Positions 19,953 to 31,203 are shown, numbered from the stretch's first letter. The stretch is 64,000 bases of DNA from Saccharomycodes ludwigii (GCF_020623625.1 NC_060202.1:638501-702500), one strand, 5' to 3'. Numbers and translations are program-made. The notes: generated from the sequence alone by a model not told the origin.

Positions 19953-20743
19953 TATTGAAATTTTTTTTTTTTTTTTCTTTTTTTCGTACTTGTTGAGATG
20001 TTATTCCTTTATAAACACAATAAGGTCTCAGAGAGGCAACCGAGGATCTTAGTTAGATTAAAGAGCAAAAATGTAAAGAAATGTAAAAAAAAAAAAAAAA
20101 AAAATTTAAAAGTGAAGAACCTAGTTAATGTAAGAATAATTCAAAAAGTAGAAGACAAAATCTTATACATATATATATATATATACCTAGTCTTCCACAT
20201 GAACTTTTAAAAACATTTTTTGAAAAAAAAAAAAAAGTGTAGTGTTTTGGTAGCAAGAAACTTAATTAACTGTTTGCTTTTTCTTTATTATCAATGTACC
20301 GAGCAAGGTATATTAAGGAAAAAAAAAAACAAAATAATAAACACGTAAATATTCATATTTCGTGTCGCGTTTTAAATATAAACAATTCAATCTCAATGTT
20401 TATTTATTCCTTGAAATATTTTGGCGTTTTATTTTCTTTCACTACAAAATAGCTCGAAATCGGACTTCGGATAATACAGATGTATATTTAACCGGAACCG
20501 AATTTTTTTTTTTTTTTTTTTTTTTTAAATACATTTTAGGTTTTTTAATTATTTTAGGTTTTTTAATTATTTTTTAGAAGGTGGCAAATACAAAAAAAAA
20601 AAAAAAAACAAAAAAAAAAAGTGAAAACATAGGACAATAACAAGCTCAAAAGTTATTCACATTTCAAAAATAATAAAATTGAGAAAAAGAAAGAAAAAAA
20701 AAACTTCATATACTAAAAACAAAGGTAAAATCAAAAACAAATC
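19953..20743. promoter_or_regulatory. Divergent promoter region MCD1/RPT2
   Basis: This 791-bp region has several A/T runs (20085-20104, 20503-20526) and a duplicated segment TTAGGTTTTTTAATTATTTT (starting near 20536 and 20555). It contains the PACE box listed separately. ATP16, MED2 and PTC1, which lie between MCD1 and RPT2 in S. cerevisiae, are absent. Confidence 0.6.
20580..20588 (+). promoter_or_regulatory. PACE box (Rpn4 site) of RPT2
   Basis: GGTGGCAAA is the exact proteasome-associated control element bound by Rpn4 in yeasts. It lies 156 bp upstream of the RPT2 start codon, the usual distance. It predicts that RPT2 is induced with the other proteasome genes under proteasome stress. 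Confidence 0.88.
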
Positions 20744-22066
20744 ATGGGTCAAAGCGCATCTAATCCAAACAGAAAAGGTAAGAAAGGTAAAAACCAAAAA
20801 CCTAAATATGAACCACCAGAACAGTATAGATCTCATAGAGCGGCAAGAAGAAGAAGAAATGGCGGTAACATCAGCGGTACCGAAAAATTGCCAAATGTGT
20901 ATCCTACCACACGTTGCAGACTAAAATTGTTGCGGATGGAAAGAATAAAGGATCATTTGTTATTGGAAGAAGAATTTGTTACGAATGCTGAAATTTTGAA
21001 ACCGTTTGAAAAAAAACAAGAAGAAGAAAAGAAGCAACTAGAGGAAATTCGTGGTTCCCCGCTAAGCATTGGCACTTTGGAAGAAATGATAGACGATGAT
21101 CATGCCATTATCACAAACCCAACTACGGCCGATTATTATGTTTCTATTTTGTCATTTGTTGACAAAGATTTGTTAGAACCTGGCTGTTCAGTTTTATTGC
21201 ATCACAAAACGATGTCTATTGTTGGTGTTTTACAAGACGATGCTGACCCAATGGTGGCAGCTTTGAAGATAGATAAATCACCAACCGAGTCTTACAGCGA
21301 CATTGGTGGATTAGAAGCCCAAATTCAGGAAATAAAGGAGGCAGTTGAATTACCTTTAACCCATCCTGAACTATACGAAGAAATGGGTATCAAACCGCCA
21401 AAGGGTGTTATATTATATGGTGCGCCTGGTACTGGTAAGACTTTGCTTGCTAAAGCTGTAGCTAATCAAACATCAGCAACCTTCTTGAGAATTGTTGGTT
21501 CAGAATTGATCCAAAAGTATTTGGGTGATGGTCCCCGTTTATGTAGACAAATTTTTAAAGTGGCAGCTGAAAATGCACCAAGCATAGTATTTATAGATGA
21601 GATCGATGCTATTGGTACCAAAAGGTATGAATCTAATAGTGGTGGTGAAAGAGAAATTCAAAGAACAATGTTGGAGTTGTTAAACCAATTGGATGGATTT
21701 GACGATAGAGGGGATGTCAAAGTCATTATGGCCACAAACAAGATAGAAAGTTTGGATCCGGCTTTGATTAGACCGGGAAGAATTGACCGTAAAATTTTAT
21801 TTGAAAATCCAGATTTGGCCACAAAAAGAAAGATTTTAGGCATTCACACTTCCAAAATGAGCTTGAGTGAAGATGTTAAACTAGATACTTTAGTTACCTC
21901 AAAGGATGACTTGTCAGGTGCAGATATTAAAGCCATGTGTACAGAGGCTGGTCTATTGGCATTGAGAGAAAGAAGAATGCAAGTCACAGCAGAGGATTTT
22001 AAACAAGCCAAAGAACGTGTTTTGAAAAATAAAGTGGAGGAAAATTTGGAGAGCTTATATTTGTGA
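20744..22066 (+). CDS. RPT2: 26S proteasome ATPase Rpt2
   Basis: Rpt2 is one of six AAA ATPases of the proteasome base and opens the 20S gate. At 440 residues it is nearly identical to the S. cerevisiae protein (437). It starts MGQSASNP, a fit to the N-myristoylation signal that Rpt2 carries. The basic tail (10-40) is followed by a coiled coil (about 70-105), an OB domain, and the AAA module with Walker A GAPGTGKT (226-233), Walker B IVFIDEID (281-288), and [13 protein letters not shown]-type arginine fingers (about 338-350). The C-terminal LYL is the HbYX motif that docks into the 20S ring. Its strand is opposite to that predicted from the YDL block, so a local inversion has occurred. Confidence 0.98.
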   Translation: MGQSASNPNRKGKKGKNQKPKYEPPEQYRSHRAARRRRNGGNISGTEKLPNVYPTTRCRLKLLRMERIKDHLLLEEEFVTNAEILKPFEKKQEEEKKQLEEIRGSPLSIGTLEEMIDDDHAIITNPTTADYYVSILSFVDKDLLEPGCSVLLHHKTMSIVGVLQDDADPMVAALKIDKSPTESYSDIGGLEAQIQEIKEAVELPLTHPELYEEMGIKPPKGVILYGAPGTGKTLLAKAVANQTSATFLRIVGSELIQKYLGDGPRLCRQIFKVAAENAPSIVFIDEIDAIGTKRYESNSGGEREIQRTMLELLNQLDGFDDRGDVKVIMATNKIESLDPALIRPGRIDRKILFENPDLATKRKILGIHTSKMSLSEDVKLDTLVTSKDDLSGADIKAMCTEAGLLALRERRMQVTAEDFKQAKERVLKNKVEENLESLYL

Positions 22067-23176
22067 TCTCTGGTATTTATTTATGAGTATTTAACTTTTT
22101 CTTTTTTTCTTTCCTTTTTTTTTTAAAAAAAAAAAAAATTAACTAAATAAATAAATAACTTATATGTATAAATTTAATTATATCTATTATGCTATTAACT
22201 CATCAGCTCTATTCGGGTTTTAAATATTTATGTTTATATTCTTGAAAAAATAAATTTGCAAGTGCTTTGTTTTTCCCTATTGAATTAGTATACATCCTGT
22301 GCTTGATTATTTTCGTTCTCATCTTTACTATCTATAATAACATTTAATTAGGACTATATAATTAATATAAATGGCCTCATTACATAAGCTGTGGAGACTA
22401 AGGCGTAGATTTATATTGACAGGTATACTACATAATATGAATAATTCTATCAACCCACTAGACCAGCCATTTGCTTAATACATATTAATTTCATATTATT
22501 TTGCTATGAAAAAGAGACAAATTGAAGTCTTTGTTTTGAACACAAAATATCTGTTAATATGATGAAAACTGCGAATTTTTTTTTTTTTCTTTTTTGTTTT
22601 TTTCCCGCACCAAGTTACTTTGTTGAAGTAGTGCACGGTTTATGGATTCACTTGTAGAGGTGTCGCGGTTCTTCCATCATTCATTCATCTCCCCCCCCCC
22701 CTTCTGGCTCTTATATAAAACACTACTATCTATATGTATTTTGTGTGTCACACAACTTTCCTTTAGAGAGTATAATTAAGCTAATAGTTGATATTGTATA
22801 CTATGTAAAATGCAACTTAAAATCACGATGTAATTTTTTTTTTTTGTACCATATTATATTAGTTACCGTTTTAAAAAAGAGACAAAAATAAAAAATAAAA
22901 TAAAAATAAAAAATAAAATTAAAATGAGAAAATAAGATCAAAGCGTATATCCATAATTACTTCAGTAATTCTCTAGTAAAAGACAGAGAAGGGGATTAAA
23001 AACTACAAATTAGATTAAAAGTATTAATTAGAATTTTATTGCAGCAATAATAATATTATATATGTATCTAAGCAAAAAAAAAAAAAAAAAGGAATAAAAT
23101 AAAAGAAATAGAATAAAAGAAATAATATATATATATATGTTAAAGCTTGGCTGTGTTAAAGATTATTTTTTTTGTC

Positions 23177-23201
<25 letters not shown>
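22067..23201. other. Intergenic between RPT2 and the MNN cluster
   Basis: This 1135-bp region holds no gene. It contains the solo LTR at 22240-22480, an 11-base C run (22691-22701) and several A/T runs. An 18-base stretch at about 22543-22560 matches the LTR family's CATATTAACAG block on the minus strand and could be another tiny relic. Conserved gene order ends here. Confidence 0.6.
22240..22480 (+). mobile_element. Solo LTR relic, Ty5-like, at a synteny break
   Basis: 241 bp aligns over its whole length with the LTR cluster at 1085-2722: the A-rich 5' start, GAGACTAAGGCG block, TATTGACAGGTATAC block and the ATG-led 3' part. The flanking 5-mers TATAT and CATAT differ at one place and may be the target duplication. 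It has no internal region. It is an old insertion, placed 174 bp beyond the RPT2 stop. Confidence 0.8.
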
Positions 23202-23207
<6 letters not shown>

Positions 23208-25310
23208 GTTACCTTTGATAGCGTCAATATGGGACTCCTGCAAATATTTTAGTCTATCCTTGATGTATGTACACATTTTATCGTATTTTTCAGTATTAAC
23301 CACAGGTTCTAGGTATTTGAACTTTAATAAAATACCATATTTATTATCACTATCCTTAGGAGGATCACCACATAGAATTTTGGCATAATTTCTATATATC
23401 TCCAATTCTAAATCATGTTTTTGTAAAATTTCAGTTCTCCTATAAGTTCTAACATGCTTGCCAGAATAAATTAAATCTTGTTGTTCACTTAAAAGCAATG
23501 GATCAAATTTAGGATGGTTAGAATGGACAAACAACACGTCAATGTTTGGCTTTCCGGCTACGTCAAAGTATTCTTCATAGAAGCTTTGAATATGGCCTTT
23601 GTAATTAGGATCTGGCTTCATTTCCGTACTGACGGCTGTTGCGCCGTATTTTTTTAAAATAGACTCTTGGGCAAGTTTGTATCTAGCATAATCTTGAACC
23701 ATGTCATACTGTAGCATAGCAACACCTCTGAAACCAGATTCATCAGGCGCATGAAAACCATCAACTTTGATCATTGATTTAACCTGGTAAAATGGATATT
23801 TATAATAGTTAGCGGCAGCCAAAAATGTTTCTTTGTCACCTTCACCTTGCGATTTTTGTGTGAAAATAGGGTAATACCAGCTTGGTCCATTAACGTTATA
23901 ATACAAGGATAACAAAGTTGTGGCTAGTTGATCAACCTTATTAATCATTAACTGACCACTTTCAGTTGATGGATCCGGAATAGTACCTTCCAAGTCATGT
24001 AACGGCACGTCCTTATTATCAGAACCTGTATCTTGATAAACCCAAGGTGGCGTTATATCATCAATGCAATTCCTAACTCTTTTGTTTAAGTTGATATCAA
24101 TATCGGCAATGTCGTAATACAATGGCGTAGTAGATCTTCTCCAGAAATCCGGCCACACAACCAAACCGGTAGATTTATAGGGCTCTTTATCAAATATATC
24201 ATCTAGCGATTTTAGGGGTAAGTTGTCAGCATCTAGCAACAATAAGTTGGCAAAACTGGAGGCACTAATAGCCAAGGATTTGAATTGATAACCTTTGAAT
24301 TCAAAAGAATCGATGATGTCCTGTGGTAGGAAATCACGGAAATAAATGCACTTGGCATTTAAATTGCTCTCGATATATTGGCAAAAATCATCATCACCTT
24401 CGTCACTGTGAGGTATTAAAACTTCAACTGGTAAAGTGGTTCCTGTATTCCGTAACGTTTCAATTAGTGTGTAGGCTAATAGGGAAAATTTACCGCCACC
24501 AACAGTCACAATACCATTGCCTTGATAAGCCTGTTTACCCAGGACCACACCGCTAATACTATTGACAAAGGCTGCATGTTTTTCTTTCAAGTCGTTTAAA
24601 GTCTCTTCTGGTATTATTAAACAGTTTCTCAACGAATCGTAGCTTAACGTTTCCCAATTTTCAAAGTTATCATAGCCAACATCACCACGTAGCGGACAGT
24701 TGTCATGATATTTTCTGTCTAATTTACCAGCAGGAGAGTATTTAGTGATGCTTTCGAATATCTTACGATAAAAGTCATGCAATAGTTTAGTTCTAGTTTC
24801 AGTATCCAATAAATTTTGTTCACCGGTCCCTTTGTCTCCCTTAGTGGAATCCGTAGCAATATCAGCCGCCAATTTAACACTATTATCCAGTGGGACATGC
24901 TGTAACTCTTCTGGTGCGATTCTCAAATGAGATGCCGCTGCACCATTTTCATCGTTGTTCTTTAATAATGAATCTTCTTCCTCATCATCTAACAATTTGT
25001 TTCTATAATTGCTGACGTAATCTGACAATGTTTGTTGGTAAGCTAGAGGTTCGTTTTTACCCTGGTCATCTGTTTTATAATAGTTGTTACTGATATAATC
25101 AATTGGATTGAAGTTTAATATATCATTAAAATCAAAACCCAGCATTAGGTTATTGTTGCTATTCTGGACGTTTACACCAGTACTATTATCGTTTTGTATG
25201 GTAAAATTGTTTAGGACTGCATTTACAATGAAGAATACGATGGAGATGATCAACCCAAAAATCACGAGTTTTTTAAAAGTTCTTCTATAAAATGGACGTA
25301 ATAATAGCAT
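23202..25310 (-). CDS. MNN2/MNN5-type alpha-1,2-mannosyltransferase, copy A
   Basis: This is a type II Golgi membrane enzyme that adds alpha-1,2-mannose branches to the outer chain of N-glycans. It has 702 residues (Mnn2 and Mnn5 are near 590). A short cytosolic tail RPFYRRTFKK is followed by a membrane anchor (about 14-33), a stem with poor conservation to about 170, and the catalytic domain. The nucleotide-sugar/Mn2+ motif DAD is at 360-362 within LLLLDADN, and WPDFWRR at 386-392. GGGKFS at 271-276 and GEGDKETF (about 475) are family blocks. It is divergent from copy B across an 857-bp promoter. Copy C at 47846-49810 is its closest relative in the window. MNN2 (YBR015C) is a candidate by chromosome II linkage with YPK3 and CDS1. 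Confidence 0.9.
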
Positions 25311-25507
25311 GCTCTTTGGGTATTGGGCTGTTATTATTATATTTCTGTTGATGGTTTGCTTAACAAGCTTTTTGTTTTAAAAAAAAAAAATTTTTTTTTT
25401 TTTTCCTTTGATTCAGAGGGAAATGATGGTGAGAAATATAAAGAGGACGAAAATAGAAAATAAAAAGTTAAAATGGAAACATCAAAAACCCATCAACCGG
25501 TACTTGA

Positions 25508-25539
<32 letters not shown>

Positions 25540-26167
25540 ACGTAGAAAAAAAGACGAAGAGAAAGCAAAGACCGAACAAAGAAAAGACCGAACAAAAAGC
25601 GAGCAAAGAACAAGAAAAAAAAAAAGCAAAAGAAGGCTTATTTTTTTTTTTTTTTTCTCTTTTTTTCACTAAAAATAAAACTATTTTTAAAATTGTAAAT
25701 GCTATTTTCCGCATTGGTTACTAATAATATATCAGCTATGCGTGGATGTCTAAGGAGTAGGTGAGAATGGGCGAAAGAAAAACTAATAAATTTTTTTTTT
25801 TTTTTTCCCTTTTATCACATCTTTTTATTAAATTTGTCAAAAAATCAAAATAAAATAAAATAAAAAAAAAAAAAAAAAACACAATGTTATTTCTCATTAC
25901 TTTTCTTTTTTTACTCCTTTAATTCTTTATCTTCTATCCCAAGCTTTCTCTTTCCCTCTTTTTTTTCTCTTGGATTTTGTTAAAAAAGTTACCTTGTCAG
26001 ATGGTCTATCTCATTTGAAGATCAAAAAAAAAAGAAATTTACTCCACTCCTAGAATATTTATTTGCTTATTTACCTGTCACTGACCTACAAAATTCAAAA
26101 GAAGTGGTCTTAAAAATACATTCCAAAATATCCAGTTTCTCTTTAATAAAACCCCAAAAAAAAAAAA
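25311..26167. promoter_or_regulatory. Divergent promoter between two mannosyltransferase genes
   Basis: The region contains T27 (25508-25534), A and T runs at 25381-25404 and 25640-25656, and a direct repeat of AAAGACCGAACAAA about 18 bp apart (25568 and 25586). No known factor site is recognised. Confidence 0.5.
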
Positions 26168-28531
26168 ATGAGAAACATTTTACAGTTGTTCAGGAGACAG
26201 ATCAACAAACTAGCAAATAATAGCAGATTTGCTATCAGCAATAAAAGAAAAATATGGTACACCGGTACAATTACCATTTTACTGATACTAATCATTACGT
26301 TGATCCTGCTTCCCTTAACCAATTCTACAACTATTAATACAAAAAACTACACTGGCACCCAGTTATTAAATAATAACCATCACACTGAACATACCAATGA
26401 AAACCTTTCTACTGGAAGTGAAGATGATGAGTTGTTAGCCAATCTACCCGAAGGTTATAGTATCAAACCAATTTCCGAAACATCAACCGCTGCTGAGACA
26501 ACAATCGACAACGAATCCGGTGGCTACGTTAGCAAATTTCAGCCTGGCTTAGAAGACGTCGGAACCACCGACGATACTATTAACGGTGGGGGTACTATCA
26601 AGAAAGTTGAAATTAGAACCACTTTCCCTGCAGAAGTCAAAAAGTTTATAATAGAGATTTTCGAAAATATTAGGGATTATTCTCCATCTTCTTCATTCAA
26701 AGTGGAAATGGATAACTCCAATCCTAACTGTAAAGTTAAGGATGTTTCCTTCCATGATTATGAAAGCGTGAATAAGTTTCTAACCAAGGAAGTTTTGTCC
26801 AAAGGTTGCTTAAAGCCAATATCAACAAAAGACCTGGGTGTGTTGCAAACATTGCATGGAAATCTTAAAAAAATTATCAAAGATTACTTGCTAAAAAAAT
26901 ACAAGCTTTTAGTTGAAGATAAAGTTATTACGTATAACAAATTGGATAATACTGAATCGGGTATTGTTATTATGGCTGGTGGTAAATATTCCTTGACAGC
27001 TTTGGGTGTCTTAAAGTCTATTAGGGAAAACTCAGGTTTGAAAACTAGAAACTCTGTTCCTGTGGAGATTTTTTTCCCGCCAGATATTGACGATGACCAA
27101 GCCATCAAATTTTGTACGGAAATTATTCCAAAAGTTGACAATACTGGATTGACTTCGTGTACTTTAATGTCTAGACTATTGCCAGAATCTGAGGATCCAA
27201 CCAAGACCATCAAAAACATACAGGGATACCAATACAAGGCGATGTCCATACTATTTTCCAAATTCCAAAAAGTGTTATTTTTAGACGCAGATAATTATGT
27301 TGTGAACCCAATAGATGGATGGTTTAATAATATAATTTTTGAGAGAAGCGGGTTGATCTTGTGGCCTGATTTTTGGCGTAGGGTTCATCATCCATGGTTC
27401 TACACCATAACCGGCCTAAATGTTGATGAAAACAGGAGGGTCAGGTTCGCCAGTGACCATCTAATTTCTCCAGAAATATTGAAAAATCTAGACGGCCCTG
27501 TCCCATATCACGATTACAGTGGTACTATACCTGATTTATCTAGCGAATCTGGCCAATTGTTAATCGATAAGAATATGCATATGGACACTTTGATATTAAG
27601 TCTTTATTACAATATTAATGGTCCGAACGTTTTCTATCCCCTATTAGGACAAGGAGGTGCGGGTCAAGGTGATAAAGATACATTTGCTGCAGCAGCCTTT
27701 AATTTTCACGGTCTAAACAAGATGTATCAAGTTCGTGGCACTCCTAGAGCTATTGGGTACCACTGTGATAAGAACGAAGTGTCTATTGAGGACTTGAAGA
27801 ATAGCGCAGGGCTGGGTGAGGGCGCTTGGTCTTTTAGAGGAGTGGGTATTTTACAATCAGATTTTACTGAAGACTATAAGATCGAACAAGCTACCAAGAT
27901 GGCTATTCAAGGTGGATTAAGGGATGCATTGAGGAGGTATCTAGAAGATTGGGGTAACAAGCATAACGATGAATTACCTGGGCCTAAAGGCGGCAAAGAG
28001 TGGTGGGCTGCTTTGGAGTCGAAGGATAAAGTCAAACAAGAATTTTATAAGTCAGTGTCAAAGAATTATAGCTTAAAAGACTTCCTTATAGAATACGATT
28101 TATCTCCAAAAGTGTTTGTTCATTCTAATTTGCCCAAATTAAATCCATTAGAAATGGGTTTCCAAGAAGATATGGTCTATAACGGCAAGAAATTCAAAGG
28201 TAGAGAGGGTTTTACTAAATCACCAATGGCTAAATTTACCGGGCATTTTAGAATGTATGAACTTGAACAGATGAAGAGTATGACTAATTATGATTTGGAA
28301 TTAGCTACATTCAAATTGTACAACGATGTCTTGTGCACAGAAGATGAAAAAATAAACGATGTTACTGGTACCCCTGAATTAGCGTTGTGGAAAATCCCTT
28401 ATTTATATGATAAGTTCACTAATGACGAGGAATTGAAAGAGGGCAATTTTGGACCAGATAAGATGTGTTTATACATTAAAGACAGATATACTTATTTGAA
28501 AAAGAGTACATGGGAGTCTAGTAGATACTAG
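26168..28531 (+). CDS. MNN2/MNN5-type mannosyltransferase, divergent copy B
   Basis: A 787-residue type II membrane protein. The cytosolic tail is long and basic (1-30), the anchor lies at about 31-50, and the acidic/threonine-rich stem reaches about 145. The catalytic part has GGKYSL (271-276), LFLDADNYV with DAD at 373-375, and WPDFWRR (399-405). It differs from copies A and C by insertions: one of about 50 residues rich in charge around 590-640 and another before the C-terminus. It may be a functionally distinct branch enzyme. It could equally be orthologous to MNN5 or to a non-S. cerevisiae member; a tree is needed to tell. Confidence 0.88.
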   Translation: MRNILQLFRRQINKLANNSRFAISNKRKIWYTGTITILLILIITLILLPLTNSTTINTKNYTGTQLLNNNHHTEHTNENLSTGSEDDELLANLPEGYSIKPISETSTAAETTIDNESGGYVSKFQPGLEDVGTTDDTINGGGTIKKVEIRTTFPAEVKKFIIEIFENIRDYSPSSSFKVEMDNSNPNCKVKDVSFHDYESVNKFLTKEVLSKGCLKPISTKDLGVLQTLHGNLKKIIKDYLLKKYKLLVEDKVITYNKLDNTESGIVIMAGGKYSLTALGVLKSIRENSGLKTRNSVPVEIFFPPDIDDDQAIKFCTEIIPKVDNTGLTSCTLMSRLLPESEDPTKTIKNIQGYQYKAMSILFSKFQKVLFLDADNYVVNPIDGWFNNIIFERSGLILWPDFWRRVHHPWFYTITGLNVDENRRVRFASDHLISPEILKNLDGPVPYHDYSGTIPDLSSESGQLLIDKNMHMDTLILSLYYNINGPNVFYPLLGQGGAGQGDKDTFAAAAFNFHGLNKMYQVRGTPRAIGYHCDKNEVSIEDLKNSAGLGEGAWSFRGVGILQSDFTEDYKIEQATKMAIQGGLRDALRRYLEDWGNKHNDELPGPKGGKEWWAALESKDKVKQEFYKSVSKNYSLKDFLIEYDLSPKVFVHSNLPKLNPLEMGFQEDMVYNGKKFKGREGFTKSPMAKFTGHFRMYELEQMKSMTNYDLELATFKLYNDVLCTEDEKINDVTGTPELALWKIPYLYDKFTNDEELKEGNFGPDKMCLYIKDRYTYLKKSTWESSRY

Positions 28532-28877
28532 AAGGCTTGAGAATGTGGATTTTCTTTGTGGCCTGTTTTAAAAGAGAAAGTAGCATTGTGTTTATGATTT
28601 AGGTCATATTCTAGTTAACTAAAGTGCGAGAAAGCATACCAATTTAATTATTTCATATAATTTAAGTAATTTTTGGAGTTCTTATGTAAAAGGCTTGTGT
28701 TGTGTGGGATAATATTACGACTAATTGATTTTTTTTTTTCTTTTTTTTTTCTGTTTTGATCTCTGTTTTGATCTCAGTACGGCACTCCGGGTTCTTTATT
28801 AGTCGGTTTTTTATGAACCGGCAATTCCTTTCATATGTAGTTTAAATAATGCTTCTTCAGAATAAAAATCATCAAAT

Positions 28878-28950
28878 GGGCAAATGGCGCAGTTGGTAGC
28901 GCGCTACCCTTGCAAGGTAGAGGTCATCGGTTCGACTCCGGTTTTGTCCA
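28878..28950 (+). tRNA. tRNA-Ala(UGC)
   Basis: The 73-nt sequence folds as a cloverleaf. The acceptor stem GGGCAAA pairs with TTTGTCC, with discriminator A. The anticodon stem CTACC/GGTAG encloses CTTGCAA with anticodon TGC. The B box GGTTCGACTCC is at 28929-28939. It agrees with S. cerevisiae tRNA-Ala(UGC) at nearly all positions. There is no intron. It reads GCA and, by wobble, GCG alanine codons. Confidence 0.97.
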
Positions 28951-28963
28951 AACAGTTTGAGTA

Positions 28964-28979
28964 TTTTATTTTTTTTTTT
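28964..28979 (+). terminator. Pol III terminator of tRNA-Ala
   Basis: T4 followed by A and T10+ starts 13 bp after the mature 3' end, the usual RNA polymerase III stop signal. Confidence 0.85.
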
Positions 28980-29316
28980 ATTTTAGCGCGTGGTATGGTT
29001 TTAGATTACTATTTTTGTATGTATCTTTTATAGGACTCTACAAAAATACGGGAAAGGAATGAAAATAAAGACCCCCTCCCCCTCCCCTCTCTCTTTGCAA
29101 GCAATTGAATCAATAAAAAGATAAAAATCAAGTCCAATTCATACTCGTGTTTTAACTTTTCTTTTTGCCTAATTATACATCCAAGATGTGTTCATCAGCG
29201 CAATGGACATTCTGTGCATATCATACAATCACATGAGACTCTCTTTTTATATACAAATACACATACATATATATATATATTCACAACCATACAAGATATT
29301 AATTCCTTTTCTGCAT

Positions 29317-31152
29317 TTAAAAGTAGCGTTCCAAATAACTGGAACTTGCCACATAACTAAATCCCTTAAAAACAGTATTATTGTTGTTAGTATTGTTGCA
29401 ACCGATTGGTGCGACACCAGTATCAGGTGCGGTTATATCACTATCTAATCTTTGGTTTGTAAATTCCTCGTCAAAATTCTCAGCTAATGACCAATCATTA
29501 ATAATAGGAACAATAGGCCCATTAGAAGATTGTTGTAATGAGCCATCTTCCATATTTTTCCAATTGATTTTTCTGAAAACGAAATGTTGCTGGAAACCAG
29601 TTGTTTTACTGGGAGACGACTTCTTGCTCCTATTTCTCTTCCTGTTACCACTGTTACTATTGCCATTGTTATTATTATTGGGGATAGTTTTCCAATATTT
29701 GTCAACGTTCCATCTCTTGTTAACATCCTTTTTTAATAATGCACCCAGCAAGTCTTTCATACCCTCACTCAAATAAAATGGCAATTTTACCTGTTTTTCC
29801 TTTAATATTTTGTTCAATATCACTTTGTGGTTTACTCCTACATAAGGCGGTTTTCCACATATCATATCGTAGACAATACAACCCAGTGAATACCAATCGC
29901 ATAATCTGGTATAAGGAATCCCCTGTAGAATTTCTGGTGCTGCATATTCAGGTGTGCCTATTATAGAATGCAGAGTCTCTACGTCATCTTCTTCGTTGAC
30001 GCTACTGTTATTACCGTCTTCATTTGTTTTCTGTTTGCTTAATCCAAAATCGGTTAAAACTAAATGCCCTCTCTCGTTTAGCAAACAATTCTCCGGTTTT
30101 AAATCCCGATAAACAATGCCTTTGGAATGAAGAAATTTCAGTGCTAAACTAATTTCAGCAGCATAAAACGCTGCTGCGTCCTCTTCTAATTTACCCAAGT
30201 TCTTTAGATGATAAAATAGCTCCCCTCCAGGAATATATTGCAATAACAGATACAACTTGTTGTTATCATGAAACGAGTAGAAAAGCTTCACTATATGAGG
30301 ATGTTCTAAGCTGGATAAGATCGAACGTTCAGCAAAAGTTCTTTCTAATCTTTTCTGTAGTGCTCCTTCATTGTCAATATTGTCTTTTTGCTTTTGACTA
30401 CCCTCAGCTTCGTCAGGGATTAATATGATTTCTGCTTTTTTCAATTGTTTCATGGCATATAATTTATTGTTATAATGATCCCTGACTAATAGGACTTTCC
30501 CATAAGCGCCTTTCCCCAAAACTCTTAAAGGTTGGAAGTCTGTTAATTTTCTTTTGATGTGTTTGTGTTTGTGTCCTATTTTGTCGTCAGCAATAGTATG
30601 ATCATCATCATCATTGTCGTCGTCGTTGTCGTCGTCGTCTTCTTCAAAGACGTTCTCATTCATATAACAACTGTTGTCTTTAATGCTATTTTCCATTAAT
30701 AAAATTCTTGTTGTGTTTGGTGGTGTATTTATAGATAATTTAGATAACATGGATGATCTTCTTCTGCTTCTTGAACCTATTGGTATCGCCTTTAATTCAT
30801 TTCTTTTGAAGCTATTGTTATTTTCACTATAGGTATCAGTAACGTTTAATGTAGTGCTCTTGGTGTCCGCAATGTTAATGCCATGAGCAGCAGTATGTAT
30901 TGGTTCAATGGAAGATGTTGCTTGGTGTGTTATGATAATAGGTGTTGTTCTTGTTGTAGGCAATGCAGTTGGGTTTAAACTCATTAAGTTTTTATGCTGG
31001 ACTCCGATTGCAAAATCATTATTTGATTGATATTCAATATGATATTCTTGTTTTTTTTGTTGTATGATGGTACTTTGTTCATCCTGTAAAATGGCACAAT
31101 TTCCATCAACAGTCAGTTGACTAAACTCTTCATCTAAAGAAAAAATGCTCAT
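29317..31152 (-). CDS. YPK3: AGC-family protein kinase, Ypk3-like
   Basis: This 611-residue Ser/Thr kinase of the S6K/AGC type fits Ypk3, which phosphorylates ribosomal protein Rps6 under TORC1 control. I use the ATG at 31152; the frame extends further upstream only through a TTG-led poly-A tract. An N-terminal low-complexity half with an Asp-rich run (about 171-184) precedes the kinase domain: GKGAYGKV (213-220), catalytic K235, YRDLKPEN (348-355), DFG (368-370), T-loop GTPEYAAPE with T400. The C-terminal hydrophobic motif FKGFSYV (595-601), with Ser599 as TORC target position, is followed by only 10 residues. Adjacent CDS1 matches the YBR028C-YBR029C order of S. cerevisiae. Confidence 0.88.
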   Translation of the reverse strand: MSIFSLDEEFSQLTVDGNCAILQDEQSTIIQQKKQEYHIEYQSNNDFAIGVQHKNLMSLNPTALPTTRTTPIIITHQATSSIEPIHTAAHGINIADTKSTTLNVTDTYSENNNSFKRNELKAIPIGSRSRRRSSMLSKLSINTPPNTTRILLMENSIKDNSCYMNENVFEEDDDDNDDDNDDDDHTIADDKIGHKHKHIKRKLTDFQPLRVLGKGAYGKVLLVRDHYNNKLYAMKQLKKAEIILIPDEAEGSQKQKDNIDNEGALQKRLERTFAERSILSSLEHPHIVKLFYSFHDNNKLYLLLQYIPGGELFYHLKNLGKLEEDAAAFYAAEISLALKFLHSKGIVYRDLKPENCLLNERGHLVLTDFGLSKQKTNEDGNNSSVNEEDDVETLHSIIGTPEYAAPEILQGIPYTRLCDWYSLGCIVYDMICGKPPYVGVNHKVILNKILKEKQVKLPFYLSEGMKDLLGALLKKDVNKRWNVDKYWKTIPNNNNNGNSNSGNRKRNRSKKSSPSKTTGFQQHFVFRKINWKNMEDGSLQQSSNGPIVPIINDWSLAENFDEEFTNQRLDSDITAPDTGVAPIGCNNTNNNNTVFKGFSYVASSSYLERYF

Positions 31153-31172
31153 TTTTGGCTTCTGGCTCAAAC

Positions 31173-31203
<31 letters not shown>

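Larger units (their letters stand above)
28532..29316. other. Intergenic around the tRNA gene
   Basis: The spacer is shared by the end of the mannosyltransferase gene B, the tRNA-Ala gene and the end of YPK3. A pyrimidine run of CCCCCTCCCCCTCCCC type lies at 29071-29090. A near-palindrome is at about 28801-28823 (GTCGGTTTTTTATGAACCGGC). Nothing else is recognised. Confidence 0.6.
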
